From: a virus
IMG/VR virus record: IMGVR_UViG_3300037507_003457
Span: 1-51,746 of that record
DNA: 51,746 bases
Strand: one strand, 5' to 3'
Part shown: positions 32,901 to 41,714 of the stretch, one piece after another
Layout: each line of letters opens with the position of its first letter
How positions within the stretch are numbered: position 1 is the stretch's first letter
The notes under the pieces: model-generated
Told to the model about the DNA's origin: nothing
Database searches by the model: none
The model's input: the letters and a program-made list of their open reading frames with translations, nothing else
Program-made: the position numbers and the translations under genes

Positions 32901-33179
32901 TCAACCGAGTGTTTCTAACAGTTTAACAAGATATTCAACAGCTTTTTCTAAATCCTGTTTTCCGTTTTTTTGTTCCCACCGCCAGAGATATTTTTGTGCA
33001 CAACCTTCAAGATAGCCTTGATACTTTACGAGCCCCATAGAAGCCCGTTGCACGTCGTAACACTCTAAACCTTCACGAACGTAGTAATTAGGTCGGACAG
33101 GATCTTCAACTGGGGTTGAACCAATAGACGACTCCTCCATTGTTTTCGACATACTTTCGTAACCGGTACGCATCTTCAC
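32901..33179 (-). CDS. DUF3310 protein
   Basis: 92 aa. PNYYVREGLECYDVQRASMG, then YLEGCAQKYLWRWEQKNGKQ and DLEKAVEYLVKLLE match the DUF3310 pattern (PxYY...gLEcid...G...KYlwR...K...DL.KA.wYL). DUF3310 proteins occur in many phages, sometimes described as nucleotide kinase-like, with no proven role. The N-terminal 30 residues are extra and variable. Confidence 0.85.
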   Translation of the reverse strand: MKMRTGYESMSKTMEESSIGSTPVEDPVRPNYYVREGLECYDVQRASMGLVKYQGYLEGCAQKYLWRWEQKNGKQDLEKAVEYLVKLLETLG

Positions 33180-33257
33180 GACTAATAGTCTCGCACTTAC
33201 GGAAGTTTTTTAGCACATAACAGACAGAAACAAAAGCCGCCCCACGGGAGACCACGA

Positions 33258-34127
33258 CTAGAGATCGAACATCTCCTTACAGTCTAAAACTCCACCTAAC
33301 TTTGTGTATAACTCTGGCGCGTATTTTGTGTCATCATGTTGTAACAAACACCAAGGATGCGGTTGATACACACCCTTCACCTTTTTAATTGGAACACACC
33401 GTCTGTGTTCATGCCCCGCAGGCAGATTCTCAAAAGCTAATCCCATTGAGCTCCGATCCGCTATCGGCCAGTTACGCACCCCGACAAGTTCATAACTCTT
33501 GTGGGGATCGAAGCTCTGAGATCGGATGTATTTATCTGCGTCCGTTTGATCCAGAATCATCGCTCCGTAATACGGATTAGCGACCTGAACAAACAAATCG
33601 AAATCGTGGCTGATAACCAAAATCTTCGGGACTTTAAATCCGATGTCGTGCCAGACGTTTTTAGTTTCTTTCGTTAGTGAATACTTTTGGTAGTTATCAA
33701 ATGGAACTTTTTTACCTTTGAAGTTTTCATACCGAATAAAGCCGGGTTCTAATTTGTAACGAGCTAGCGGTTGCTTCCACCGGAGCCAGTAATGAAAACT
33801 TTCGACCGGAATGATCATGTCATTTTCTTGATAAATATAAAAATCTGCTTCTTTACGTAAAACAGCTGTAGCTAGATCGTTTTTATGTGCCCAAGTTAAA
33901 TACCAGCCTTCATATCCTGGCGACGCCACAATCACTTCGGTTTTAAGCGAGCTAAAAGCCTCCAGAACAGTTTCTAACTGCTCCTGATCATTTTGAGAAT
34001 CGTAATCAATATAGATTTTTACAGTGATGTCGTACGGGTATTTACTGTAAGTATTTAAGACGTTTACAAGAGTATTAATGCGCTCTAAAGGCTTGTGGGC
34101 GGTTATGGCCAACCAAATTTTCTTCAT
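33258..34127 (-). CDS. Glycosyltransferase-like protein (GT-A type)
   Basis: 289 aa. KKIWLAITAHKPLERINTLV at the start, KIYIDYDSQND, then ADFYIYQENDMIIPVESFHY (a D-x-D-like acidic site, END at about 101-103) are features of nucleotide-sugar GT-A enzymes. The C-terminus GHEHRRCVPIKKVKGVYQPH...WCLLQHDD has His residues that may bind metal. It lies 48 nt from TerL. Donor and acceptor unknown. Confidence 0.7.
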   Translation of the reverse strand: MKKIWLAITAHKPLERINTLVNVLNTYSKYPYDITVKIYIDYDSQNDQEQLETVLEAFSSLKTEVIVASPGYEGWYLTWAHKNDLATAVLRKEADFYIYQENDMIIPVESFHYWLRWKQPLARYKLEPGFIRYENFKGKKVPFDNYQKYSLTKETKNVWHDIGFKVPKILVISHDFDLFVQVANPYYGAMILDQTDADKYIRSQSFDPHKSYELVGVRNWPIADRSSMGLAFENLPAGHEHRRCVPIKKVKGVYQPHPWCLLQHDDTKYAPELYTKLGGVLDCKEMFDL

Positions 34128-34174
34128 ACGCTCAGCCTAGAGTGACAGCACTTTAAAAGCAAAATCGAGACTCA

Positions 34175-35695
34175 TCAGTATTCGATAGAAAAATTTCCCC
34201 TCCTCTGTAAGAACGTAATCAACCACGTGTAGCTGTCCAGCAGATCATCGTGTGCGGTCGAACCGACGTTAATCAACTGATCAAACAAGGCGTCGAACTT
34301 GCGGTATTTGTTGAAGATAACTTTTTTGTTTTCGAGCAATCCCAGTGTGCCGCGAAAACGTGCGATCTTATCTCCACGGAAGCCTTTGACCTCGTGAATA
34401 TGGAGGTTGGTTAGCTCTCGTTCGTTCAATAAAACACGCCTTAAATCCGCCGCAAGCGAAGCCTGATACGCAACGGATTCGACCACAAGAGTCACCGTGG
34501 AATACGTAGGGAAATAAATATCGCCTTGTTTATTTAAGATCCCCCACTCCAACAACATGTCGCAAAGCAAATCAATTTTTTCTAGGTTTCCGATGCTTCT
34601 ACATTGGTGCGAATCGATAATGTAATATTTATCTTTTAGTCTTCCACCAAGCACAAACGCGGTGTAGTCGCTGGTTTCGTTTTTACTCGCCGAGAGGTCG
34701 ATACCGACGGCTAAGGTGTCAAATTCTGTTACAACCTCACCTTTAATAAGGAGATCTGGTGACACGACCAGATCCGAAGTCATGACGGGTTGCTGTTGAT
34801 ACTGGAACGCAAATGCGACCGGATCCAGCTCCTTTTGTCCAAGCAGATAATCCACGGACCACTGCTCTGGCCAGTACGAAACAGGTTCTCCTCGGTCGCT
34901 ATAAGTTAGTGCTTCTTGAACAACCTGTTTCCATCCTTTTGAGGGGATAAACATAGTTTTATGAATATCCAACGGGTGGAACCGAGTTCCCAAACAGATA
35001 GCCCGCCCACCTTCAAAAATAATTGGCGCGATAACTGAGCTCCAGTTCTGAAGCATTTCGTCCCGAATAGCTGGGTTGCGAATATCTGTACTACTTTTAA
35101 TAGGGTCATCTAGTAATACCAAGTGAGCCCGCTTACTGGTAATACTTCCACGCAGACCTGCTGCACGTAGAGTAAATTCTTCGTCACCAACACGAGGAAT
35201 ATCCGCGTAATCAAAATCAATCGACCAACCGATGTCGCTTTGCATCCCTGGCTTTAATCGGCACGACGGGAAGATTTTCTTAAAGGTTGAGCTGTCGACG
35301 ATCTGCTTAATAATCCGGCTTTTTGGGATAGCCGTAGCAATGTTGTACGACGTGTAAATAATTTGAAGGGGCTTCTTTGCTGCCGTATGCCGACCGATAC
35401 ACCACGCGGTAAACAGGTTTAAACACGTGGATTTGGCCGAACCACGCGGGCTGAGGATGTCAGTGTTTGGGCCAGCAATATCAAGCAGATAACGGTTACT
35501 CTCGCCAGTTATAAGTTCTCTGTGCCACTCCAGCATATGTCGTGCAGGAGGTTTCTCAAAGAGAGTACAAAACGTATGAAAGTTATTTGATGCTCTGTTA
35601 TATATCGAATCTACCGACTCAGAAAGTTCACCTTGCGCACGCAACGCATTCATTTGCGCTGTACGCCGATAAGCAAAACTTTCCCGACTAGGCAT
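34175..35695 (-). CDS. terL: Terminase large subunit
   Basis: 506 aa. ATPase: Walker A SPRGSAKST (82-90) and Walker B HLVLLDDP (191-198), then CLGTRFHPLDI as coupling motif. RNase H-fold nuclease: AVGIDLSAS with D333, VVES with E406, and DDLLD (483-487). It packages DNA into the prohead through the portal and cuts concatemers. Full length, no disruption. The minus-strand gene that looks like its small subunit is 2.3 kb upstream, separated by an opposite-strand glycan cassette. Confidence 0.95.
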   Translation of the reverse strand: MPSRESFAYRRTAQMNALRAQGELSESVDSIYNRASNNFHTFCTLFEKPPARHMLEWHRELITGESNRYLLDIAGPNTDILSPRGSAKSTCLNLFTAWCIGRHTAAKKPLQIIYTSYNIATAIPKSRIIKQIVDSSTFKKIFPSCRLKPGMQSDIGWSIDFDYADIPRVGDEEFTLRAAGLRGSITSKRAHLVLLDDPIKSSTDIRNPAIRDEMLQNWSSVIAPIIFEGGRAICLGTRFHPLDIHKTMFIPSKGWKQVVQEALTYSDRGEPVSYWPEQWSVDYLLGQKELDPVAFAFQYQQQPVMTSDLVVSPDLLIKGEVVTEFDTLAVGIDLSASKNETSDYTAFVLGGRLKDKYYIIDSHQCRSIGNLEKIDLLCDMLLEWGILNKQGDIYFPTYSTVTLVVESVAYQASLAADLRRVLLNERELTNLHIHEVKGFRGDKIARFRGTLGLLENKKVIFNKYRKFDALFDQLINVGSTAHDDLLDSYTWLITFLQRRGNFSIEY

Positions 35696-35710
35696 ATCAG
35701 TAAACTAACA

Positions 35711-35726
35711 GTGCTGCTATATTAAC
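35711..35726 (+). promoter_or_regulatory. Promoter-like motif before the GT4 gene
   Basis: GTGCTGCTATATTAAC ends 22 nt before the ATG at 35748. TATATT (35718-35723) would be the -10 box. The TGCTGCTAT...TATTAAC layout is shared with 42492-42510 and the GTGCT...TATA part with 50331 and 51492. No clear -35 box. Confidence 0.45.
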
Positions 35727-35747
35727 CGTATTAACAGCCAACATCAA

Positions 35748-36920
35748 ATGGCAAAGATTCTTTGGTACGGAGATGCCTGCAGTAATACGGGGTTTGGTAG
35801 AGTAACACACAGTGTTCTAGAGCACTTGTGCAAACAACATGAAGTTCATGTGCTAGGAATAAATTATAGCGGAGATCCTCATACATATCCTTACAAAATT
35901 TATCCTGCGGCAAATGTCCACTGCGGAGACCGCTTTGGGCTTCCACGGGTGCCTGAGCTCATCGAGAAAATATCTCCTGACGTTATTATCTGCCTTAACG
36001 ATATTTGGGTTGTAAATCAGTTCTGGGAACGAGCTCAGTTTCTGAAAGAAAAGCACAAATTTAAATTTTTAGCTTATTTCCCAATCGACAGCGAGCGTTA
36101 CTTTCCAGACATGCTGTCGAATATCCCGCACTGGGATATGGCGATTACGTTCACGATTCCGTGTGCTCACCGAATTCTGTCTCACGGAATTAAGCCAAGC
36201 AAGATCGGTGTACTTCCCCACGGTGTCGATAACACCCGTTTTTACCCGATCGACAAAAAAGAAGCTCGCCGTCAACTGCGTCTGCCAGAAGACAAATTCA
36301 TCATTTTAAACGCCAACCGCAACCAACCCAGGAAGCGGATTGATCTAACGATTCAAGCGTTTGCGAAGTTTGCTGTTGATAATCCGGACGCGATGCTGTA
36401 CCTGCACATGGGTACAAAAGACCTAGGTTGGGACGTCATGGCTCTGTTCCAACAGGAGATGAAGCGCCGTGGATTGGAGGACAGCAAGCGCCTGATCCTA
36501 ACGTCGCAAAACATTAACTACACAGACGCCCCACCGGATGAACTGCTGAACGTTATCTACAACGCTTGCGACGTCGGCTTAAATACCGCTGATGGCGAAG
36601 GTTGGGGACTGGTTAGTTTCGAACACGCAAGCTGCAAAAAACCGCAGATCGTTCCTAATCACACGGCGTGTGCTGACATTTGGAAGGAGGCCGGTGCTCT
36701 CGCCAACATTTCTACATGGATCATCGACAAAGATCTTGGAGTGGAACGCGGATTAGTCGACACTGACCACGTGGTTCAGCTCCTAGATGAGCTGCAAAGC
36801 AATCCGGACATTTACGAGGATGTGGCGCAAGCTTGCTATGACGTCACGCAACGATCGGAATACCGCTGGGAGCACATCGCTTCCGGTTTCTCTCAAGCTG
36901 TCGAAGACCTCCTGAGCTGA
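35748..36920 (+). CDS. GT4-family glycosyltransferase
   Basis: 390 aa. MAKILWYGDACSNTGFGRVT is the N-terminal Rossmann entry of GT-B enzymes. The C-terminal domain has FIILNANRNQPRKRIDLTIQ and the E-x7-E motif in DGEGWGLVSFEHASCKKPQI that binds the nucleotide-sugar. Retaining transfer to an unknown acceptor is expected. It is the first gene of a two-gene plus-strand cassette (1 nt to the next gene) inserted upstream of TerL. Confidence 0.85.
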   Translation: MAKILWYGDACSNTGFGRVTHSVLEHLCKQHEVHVLGINYSGDPHTYPYKIYPAANVHCGDRFGLPRVPELIEKISPDVIICLNDIWVVNQFWERAQFLKEKHKFKFLAYFPIDSERYFPDMLSNIPHWDMAITFTIPCAHRILSHGIKPSKIGVLPHGVDNTRFYPIDKKEARRQLRLPEDKFIILNANRNQPRKRIDLTIQAFAKFAVDNPDAMLYLHMGTKDLGWDVMALFQQEMKRRGLEDSKRLILTSQNINYTDAPPDELLNVIYNACDVGLNTADGEGWGLVSFEHASCKKPQIVPNHTACADIWKEAGALANISTWIIDKDLGVERGLVDTDHVVQLLDELQSNPDIYEDVAQACYDVTQRSEYRWEHIASGFSQAVEDLLS

Positions 36921-36921
36921 C

Positions 36922-38001
36922 ATGCAAACTACACATCGATTTTTTCACAAATACAGCAACGTCGTACACCCCGTACGGGTCGAACAACCCGGTATAGTCG
37001 ACGTCTATACGCAAGCGGAGAAGCTAGGCGGTACGTTCACTCGAATCGTCCACAACCTCCCCGAAAACTCCGTAGCTAATTTCAGCCCTTGCGTCATCAA
37101 ACATAAGGACACCACCTACATAGCGTGGAGGTCCCAGGAGCAGCCGTTTGGTTTCCGCTGGGACAACAAGTATTTCTATTTAAACGACACACCTACAGAT
37201 ATTTATATTGGGCATTTAGCTAATGACGAGACAATCTTAGGTGCAAAGAACATGCGTCCTAAGAAGCACCGACTCAGCTACGAAGACCCGAGGTTATTCG
37301 TAGGTCCCGATAACGAGTTGTACACCCAGTTCGTTGTTTCGGCTTACGCCAGTAAGTACGACAAAGGTCCGGAATCTAGATACGGTCAACCGAAGGTTGC
37401 TGTTTGCTACGTAGACGAAAACTGCGATGCGGTGTCAGCTGCGTTTCCCCCGATCGGTAATAACCGTAAAAAAGGAATAGCAGAAAAAAACTGGTGTTTC
37501 TTCAGCAAAGACGATTACCTTCACTGTCTGTACTCGACAAGACCCTTAGTTATTGAGCGGGAACAAGGTGAAAAGTTGACGGTGGACACGTCCGTACTAG
37601 ACGAAGTTACACAAAAATGTCCGACCTTTAACTCCACAGCTCCCATTAACCTGGGGTACGGCTACCTAGTGTTTTATCACTGGAAGCACATGGCAGCTAC
37701 ACCGACAGGGTTTAGCTTCCTTCTCTACCATTTGGGTGCTTACATCGTTGATAAAGATTTTACCAAGATCCTGTATGTGGATAAAGAACCCCTGTTTTCA
37801 GGCTCGTTAAACGATCAGGTAATTCAGTGGACAAACTATGCGGGACAACCTGTGTCCACACAGCCCGCAGTAATTCTGCCATTTGGTGGCTTTATAGAAA
37901 ACACAGATCTCGTGCTGTCGTTAGGCGTCAACGACGCATTTATGGGGATATTTAGGTGCCCGGTAGAGAAGATTATGAAGCGTATGACTAAAGTAAATTA
38001 G
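36922..38001 (+). CDS. Five-bladed beta-propeller, GH130-like glycoside phosphorylase/hydrolase
   Basis: 359 aa. NFSPCVIKHKDTTYIAWRSQ, IYIGHLANDE and YEDPRLFVGPDNELYTQFVV follow the blade pattern of GH130/GH43-type propellers; the E-D-P-R motif is typical. Later blades include NWCFFSKDDYLHCLYSTRPL and VIQWTNYAGQP. GH130 enzymes act on beta-mannosides, but the substrate cannot be read here. It is translationally linked to the GT4 gene and overlaps the convergent minus-strand gene by 4 nt. Confidence 0.7.
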   Translation: MQTTHRFFHKYSNVVHPVRVEQPGIVDVYTQAEKLGGTFTRIVHNLPENSVANFSPCVIKHKDTTYIAWRSQEQPFGFRWDNKYFYLNDTPTDIYIGHLANDETILGAKNMRPKKHRLSYEDPRLFVGPDNELYTQFVVSAYASKYDKGPESRYGQPKVAVCYVDENCDAVSAAFPPIGNNRKKGIAEKNWCFFSKDDYLHCLYSTRPLVIEREQGEKLTVDTSVLDEVTQKCPTFNSTAPINLGYGYLVFYHWKHMAATPTGFSFLLYHLGAYIVDKDFTKILYVDKEPLFSGSLNDQVIQWTNYAGQPVSTQPAVILPFGGFIENTDLVLSLGVNDAFMGIFRCPVEKIMKRMTKVN

Positions 38002-38528
38002 TTCTTCTCTTCTCGCTCTAACGTAGACCAGACCAAAATAGCGGCGTCGTCGACCAAGGTTTGCAGAGTGGGCTGACCATCGAGAGTCTGAATAAGCTCG
38101 CGAATACACCGGTCAGCCCCTGCAAGCAAAAGTCCACGGCGATCGAGACCGTCGGTAATTGAACGCACGGCTTGGATGTGGGACCGCAGCTCTTTCTGTA
38201 GCGCCGAAATTTTTGTCGCTGCAGTCGCGAAATCTAACATCCCCGTTGTAGTCATATCCCGCACGTTTTTAATGTCGTCGCTTATAGCGTCGATCTCAAT
38301 TAGGAGGACTTTACGTAAGTCTTGTTTAGGGTACTTTTCCTGTACCCATGCAGTCAAATCAGCAATACTGCCGTTATACCCAGGCTTTAAAAATCGAGCG
38401 TATAGATACGACTCAATGTCACTTGTAGCATTCTTTGCATAATGTACAAACGCATCTTTTTGTGACTTGTCTAAACTTTCAAGCCACGATGCAACTGTGT
38501 CAGAACATCCAATAATCGACTTAATCAC
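37998..38528 (-). CDS. Candidate terminase small subunit
   Basis: 176 aa, helical. An N-terminal segment with GSIADLTAWVQEKYPKQDLR is HTH-like, the centre (AATKISALQKELRSHIQAVR) is a coiled coil suited to oligomerisation, and RRGLLLAGADRCIRELIQTL follows. This order fits a TerS, and on the minus strand it is the nearest gene upstream of TerL apart from the opposite-strand cassette. No decisive motif. Confidence 0.45.
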   Translation of the reverse strand: MIKSIIGCSDTVASWLESLDKSQKDAFVHYAKNATSDIESYLYARFLKPGYNGSIADLTAWVQEKYPKQDLRKVLLIEIDAISDDIKNVRDMTTTGMLDFATAATKISALQKELRSHIQAVRSITDGLDRRGLLLAGADRCIRELIQTLDGQPTLQTLVDDAAILVWSTLEREEKN

Positions 38529-39301
38529 GCAAACATCCGCTGACCGGCAAGAGCCATACCGGCTCCGTACCGTTTCAGAGCTAACTGCCCTTCGATGTTA
38601 CCCCGCTGAACAGCAAGTTGACTACGGGTATTCTCTTGCATTTTTGAAATATCTAAATTAGTACGCGAGATGTCGCTCACCATCTTATTCCGAGTTTGTG
38701 CGGCGTCTAGCGTAGCCTGAGCCTGCGCTTGAGCCCCAGGCTGGAGAAGAGAAGTCTGACCCGCAAGTGCAGTCTTCTGTAAATCTCCCACGGTTGAAGC
38801 GTAAGTCTTAGCCAAACTCGCCGCAGTCTCAGGACCAAGAAGCTCTGTAGCTAACTTGGCTGAGCCTGCTTTCGACTGAAGATCCAGAACATTACTAGCG
38901 TATTGAGAAGCAATTCCAGCTTGAAGCGCACCTTGCGTGGTGTCACGAGTAGAGGCTTGCTGAAACTGGTCGTACGAAGTCTGAGCGCCAAACTGAAGTT
39001 GGCCTTGCAAACTAGAAACATAAGGAGCCATTAAAGCCCCCAGTTCCTGGCCAGCAATATTCAGACGAGTTGTTCCCGGAGCTAGCGCATTAGCGTATAA
39101 GGATGCGAAGTCTTGAGTTTGGAGTTGTCCGCCACCGCCTCCTCCAAAAATACTTCCGACACCTCCGACAAAACTACCAAGTCCTCCCAGAGTTGAACCT
39201 AAAGCACTTCCGGATAAAGCTCCGCCTAAAAAGCCCGCACCAGCTCCTCCTCCGCCTGTAAGCAAAGGCATAGCAAGAGCAGTAGCAAATGGAACCGGCA
39301 T
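38525..39301 (-). CDS. Virion protein, Gly-rich N-terminus (candidate internal/ejection protein)
   Basis: 258 aa. Residues 10-60 are Gly/Ala/Leu-rich with possible membrane-inserting character (GGGGAGAGFLGGALSGSALG, STLGGLGSFVGGVGSIFGGG). The rest is Gln/Ala-rich helix (AQAQATLDAAQTRNKMVSDI). This combination is common in phage ejection proteins that enter the host envelope. Its stop overlaps the next gene by 4 nt. Confidence 0.6.
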   Translation of the reverse strand: MPVPFATALAMPLLTGGGGAGAGFLGGALSGSALGSTLGGLGSFVGGVGSIFGGGGGGQLQTQDFASLYANALAPGTTRLNIAGQELGALMAPYVSSLQGQLQFGAQTSYDQFQQASTRDTTQGALQAGIASQYASNVLDLQSKAGSAKLATELLGPETAASLAKTYASTVGDLQKTALAGQTSLLQPGAQAQAQATLDAAQTRNKMVSDISRTNLDISKMQENTRSQLAVQRGNIEGQLALKRYGAGMALAGQRMFA

Positions 39302-39303
39302 AT

Positions 39304-40038
39304 TTAAGCCCTCCCAGTTAAAGTAATCGGCTTAAGAGCAGCTTGAAATGCCTGACTGACAACATTGGGATTCATTTGAGAGGAAGCCCAAACAGCTGAA
39401 GCCAATGCTGCCGCTTGAGTTGCATTTGCATTTATCTGAGCGACTCTAGCCTCACGCCACGCTTGGATATTTTCTTTTTCTATTTCGCGAGCAGTACGTT
39501 CTTTTGATTGTCGTTCAGCAAGGGCACTTGTAACTATGCTGCGTTCTAGGGCCGCACGATTTTGAATATCACTTATAGCCTGCAACGTGGCAGGATCTCT
39601 AATTTTTTTAATCTCTTCTAAAATTTGTTGAAATTCGTTAAGTTGTTGTTGTTTAATAGTGTCTTGCGGTTTATCCCCCGTAAGAACCGGAGGAGCAGGA
39701 GGAGTATACGGACCTGCAGTACCACCATACCCTTGACCACCAGTAGACGCGGGTTTTTTATCTTCCTTAGGAGCGGGCTCAAACCCCTTTGGATACCGCC
39801 CAGTCACTTTTCTAAAGCTTTCACCAGACTGAGGACCATAGCCAGGTATTGTATATTTAACATCACCATCGGGCATTTGAACAGGTTTACCTACCTGTGA
39901 TTCGTCATAACCATAAGGTAGTTCACCCCCAAAAACTTTTTCATCTAAAACGTTATAAGCCCGAGAGTGAAGACCGAAAGGGTTAAAAATAGTCCCTTCT
40001 AAAACGTTGTTTAAAAAACCAAGAGCATCGGGATTCAT
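39304..40038 (-). CDS. Virion-associated helical protein
   Basis: 244 aa. The middle is Pro/Gly-rich; the C-terminal half is a long charged helix (AALERSIVTSALAERQSKER, EKENIQAWREARVAQINANA) and an Ala-rich end. It is in a run of three similar helical genes (38525-40683), probably internal virion or ejection proteins. No family recognised. Confidence 0.55.
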   Translation of the reverse strand: MNPDALGFLNNVLEGTIFNPFGLHSRAYNVLDEKVFGGELPYGYDESQVGKPVQMPDGDVKYTIPGYGPQSGESFRKVTGRYPKGFEPAPKEDKKPASTGGQGYGGTAGPYTPPAPPVLTGDKPQDTIKQQQLNEFQQILEEIKKIRDPATLQAISDIQNRAALERSIVTSALAERQSKERTAREIEKENIQAWREARVAQINANATQAAALASAVWASSQMNPNVVSQAFQAALKPITLTGRA

Positions 40039-40047
40039 AATAACCTC

Positions 40048-40683
40048 CTATACAGCTGTAGCCAGCTGCTCAAGAACAGGGCTAGACGCAAGGTTTTCTT
40101 TAGCGTAAACAGTTTTTATGGCTTCATTAAACATGTTTTTGGCTGCGTCAAAACTAGATTCAACACGTTGTCGTTGAATGTCCCCTAAAGAAGATAACTC
40201 CTGCTTTCTAACACCAGCCTGTGCTTCCATTGCACGTGCCATGTAATCAAATTCTTTCTCGGCGCGAATTTTTTCAATCTCACGACGAGTTAAGTCTTGA
40301 GCTTGAATAAGTTGACGCTCAAGAGCTTTGTTAATAAACTCATCCGTACTAGGAAGTTCGCCAAAAATATCGCCACGCCCGAAAATATTTGAAATAAAGT
40401 TATAAAGTTCTCGTTTGGGTATTTGCTCTAAAAGTAACTGCTCATACCCAGCCGCAGGTTCAGTACCTAAAAAATATCTTCCAACTGGAGCAAAACCAGC
40501 AGATTGAGGGCTAGTTGCTTGGTTAACAGCACCAACTGCGCCAGGAATTTGATTAGCTAAAATTTCCGCAAGAATCTCTAAACCGGCTTGACCTGCAAAC
40601 CGCTTAAGTCCAGCACCAGCAGCGGAAGCTCCACCAGCCTCTAAAACTCCAACGCCAGCAGGTAAAACAGCAGGTGCAGCCAT
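40048..40683 (-). CDS. Virion-associated helical protein
   Basis: 211 aa. The N-terminus is hydrophobic and Gly/Ala-rich (GVGVLEAGGASAAGAGLKRF), followed by LLLEQIPKRELYNFISNIFG and a long helix (IQAQDLTRREIEKIRAEKEF) with DIQRQRVESSFDAAKNMFNE. Similar in style to its two downstream neighbours. It overlaps the 77-aa gene by one base. Confidence 0.55.
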   Translation of the reverse strand: MAAPAVLPAGVGVLEAGGASAAGAGLKRFAGQAGLEILAEILANQIPGAVGAVNQATSPQSAGFAPVGRYFLGTEPAAGYEQLLLEQIPKRELYNFISNIFGRGDIFGELPSTDEFINKALERQLIQAQDLTRREIEKIRAEKEFDYMARAMEAQAGVRKQELSSLGDIQRQRVESSFDAAKNMFNEAIKTVYAKENLASSPVLEQLATAV

Positions 40684-40916
40684 TAATAAGAGGCCGGATT
40701 ATCGAATCCGGTTCCAGTCCTAACCTTCTTAAATTGTACATCCTTTGAAGAACCTTGTGGATAAACTCCAAGGTCCTTCTGTTCCTTAGAAGGAAGCGCA
40801 GCAGTTTGAGGAAAAGTAGAAGCGACGTACATGTCTAAAAAAGACACAGGATCCAACGGAGGAGCCGTCTTTCTTACATCGTTTTCCTGCAACTGGGCTA
40901 ATCGATTCATGATCAA
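40683..40916 (-). CDS. Small hypothetical protein (77 aa)
   Basis: MIMNRLAQLQENDVRKTAPP then DPVSFLDMYVASTFPQTAAL. Overlaps both neighbours by 1 and 4 nt, so it is part of the same operon. No family recognised. Confidence 0.6.
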   Translation of the reverse strand: MIMNRLAQLQENDVRKTAPPLDPVSFLDMYVASTFPQTAALPSKEQKDLGVYPQGSSKDVQFKKVRTGTGFDNPASY

Positions 40917-41416
40917 CCTAACTCTTGATACTCAACCGAAGGCGGAAGAGAACTATTTGAAGGAGCGTTTAATAACGAATACTGCCCACCGTAGTTCGGA
41001 AGATCGTATTCGGCTGGACGCTGACGACTGAGGTATTCAGCTCCGTCTTCAGCCATTTGATTTTCGTTCTTTATAAACTCTAAAAATGCAGCGATAAGCT
41101 CGGGATCCTCCATAATAATCTGAAGGAGCTCGGCTGTTTCTTCTTCCGAAATATCATTTGTTACACCAGCCTGCAAGCGCCGTTCAAGCTGAACCTTAGC
41201 TTCAGGCTGACTCACCATCGGATACGCATTCAACGAGCGAGTAGCTGACGTATTAACGCCTTCACCCTCAAACCCAGGCTGAGGTGCAGGCATACGGTAG
41301 TAGCTACGCAGAATCTGCGAAACCAGAGGGGCGGCAGCGGCTTGCTCAGCTGGAGTCCTGGGAACAGGTAACCCAGTTAAGCGAGATGCGAGCTCATAAT
41401 CGCTTGAACTAAACAC
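40913..41416 (-). CDS. Hypothetical virion-strand protein
   Basis: 167 aa. YELASRLTGLPVPRTPAEQA is followed by a long loop and an acidic helical part (SEEETAELLQIIMEDPELIA, AFLEFIKNENQM). The C-terminus is Pro/Tyr/Asn-rich. It may be a minor structural protein. It overlaps the XRE-like gene by 8 nt. Confidence 0.5.
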   Translation of the reverse strand: MFSSSDYELASRLTGLPVPRTPAEQAAAAPLVSQILRSYYRMPAPQPGFEGEGVNTSATRSLNAYPMVSQPEAKVQLERRLQAGVTNDISEEETAELLQIIMEDPELIAAFLEFIKNENQMAEDGAEYLSRQRPAEYDLPNYGGQYSLLNAPSNSSLPPSVEYQELG

Positions 41417-41678
41417 CCGAACACACCACCATTACTGATTCTATTGTAGGCGTAATACTCAAAATATCGCCAGGCTGAACATTTAAAACGATACAGATCT
41501 TCTCTAAAACATCCGGTGAAGGAATGTATTTTTCATCCTGATAAATTTTCCTAGTTGTTGTTGGAGAAAGCTCCGAAATTTTACTTAATTTGAAAGATGT
41601 AAGATTTTTAGAATCCAACAAGGACTTCAGATTATTAATTAACCGCCCGCAAGATGTATAAGACGAGTAGTAGGGCAT
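41409..41678 (-). CDS. XRE/Cro-family HTH protein
   Basis: 89 aa. LINNLKSLLDSKNLTSFKLS, then KISELSPTTTRKIYQDEKYI and PSPDVLEKICIVLNVQPGDI give the five-helix Cro/C1 fold with the recognition helix near residues 38-47. Such proteins repress or activate nearby promoters. It is the first gene of the helical virion-protein group and overlaps the next gene, so it may control that transcript. No integrase or partner regulator accompanies it. Confidence 0.8.
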   Translation of the reverse strand: MPYYSSYTSCGRLINNLKSLLDSKNLTSFKLSKISELSPTTTRKIYQDEKYIPSPDVLEKICIVLNVQPGDILSITPTIESVMVVCSGV

Positions 41679-41714
41679 CGTATTACTATGCTGCTAACTT
41701 TACATAGTTTAAGG

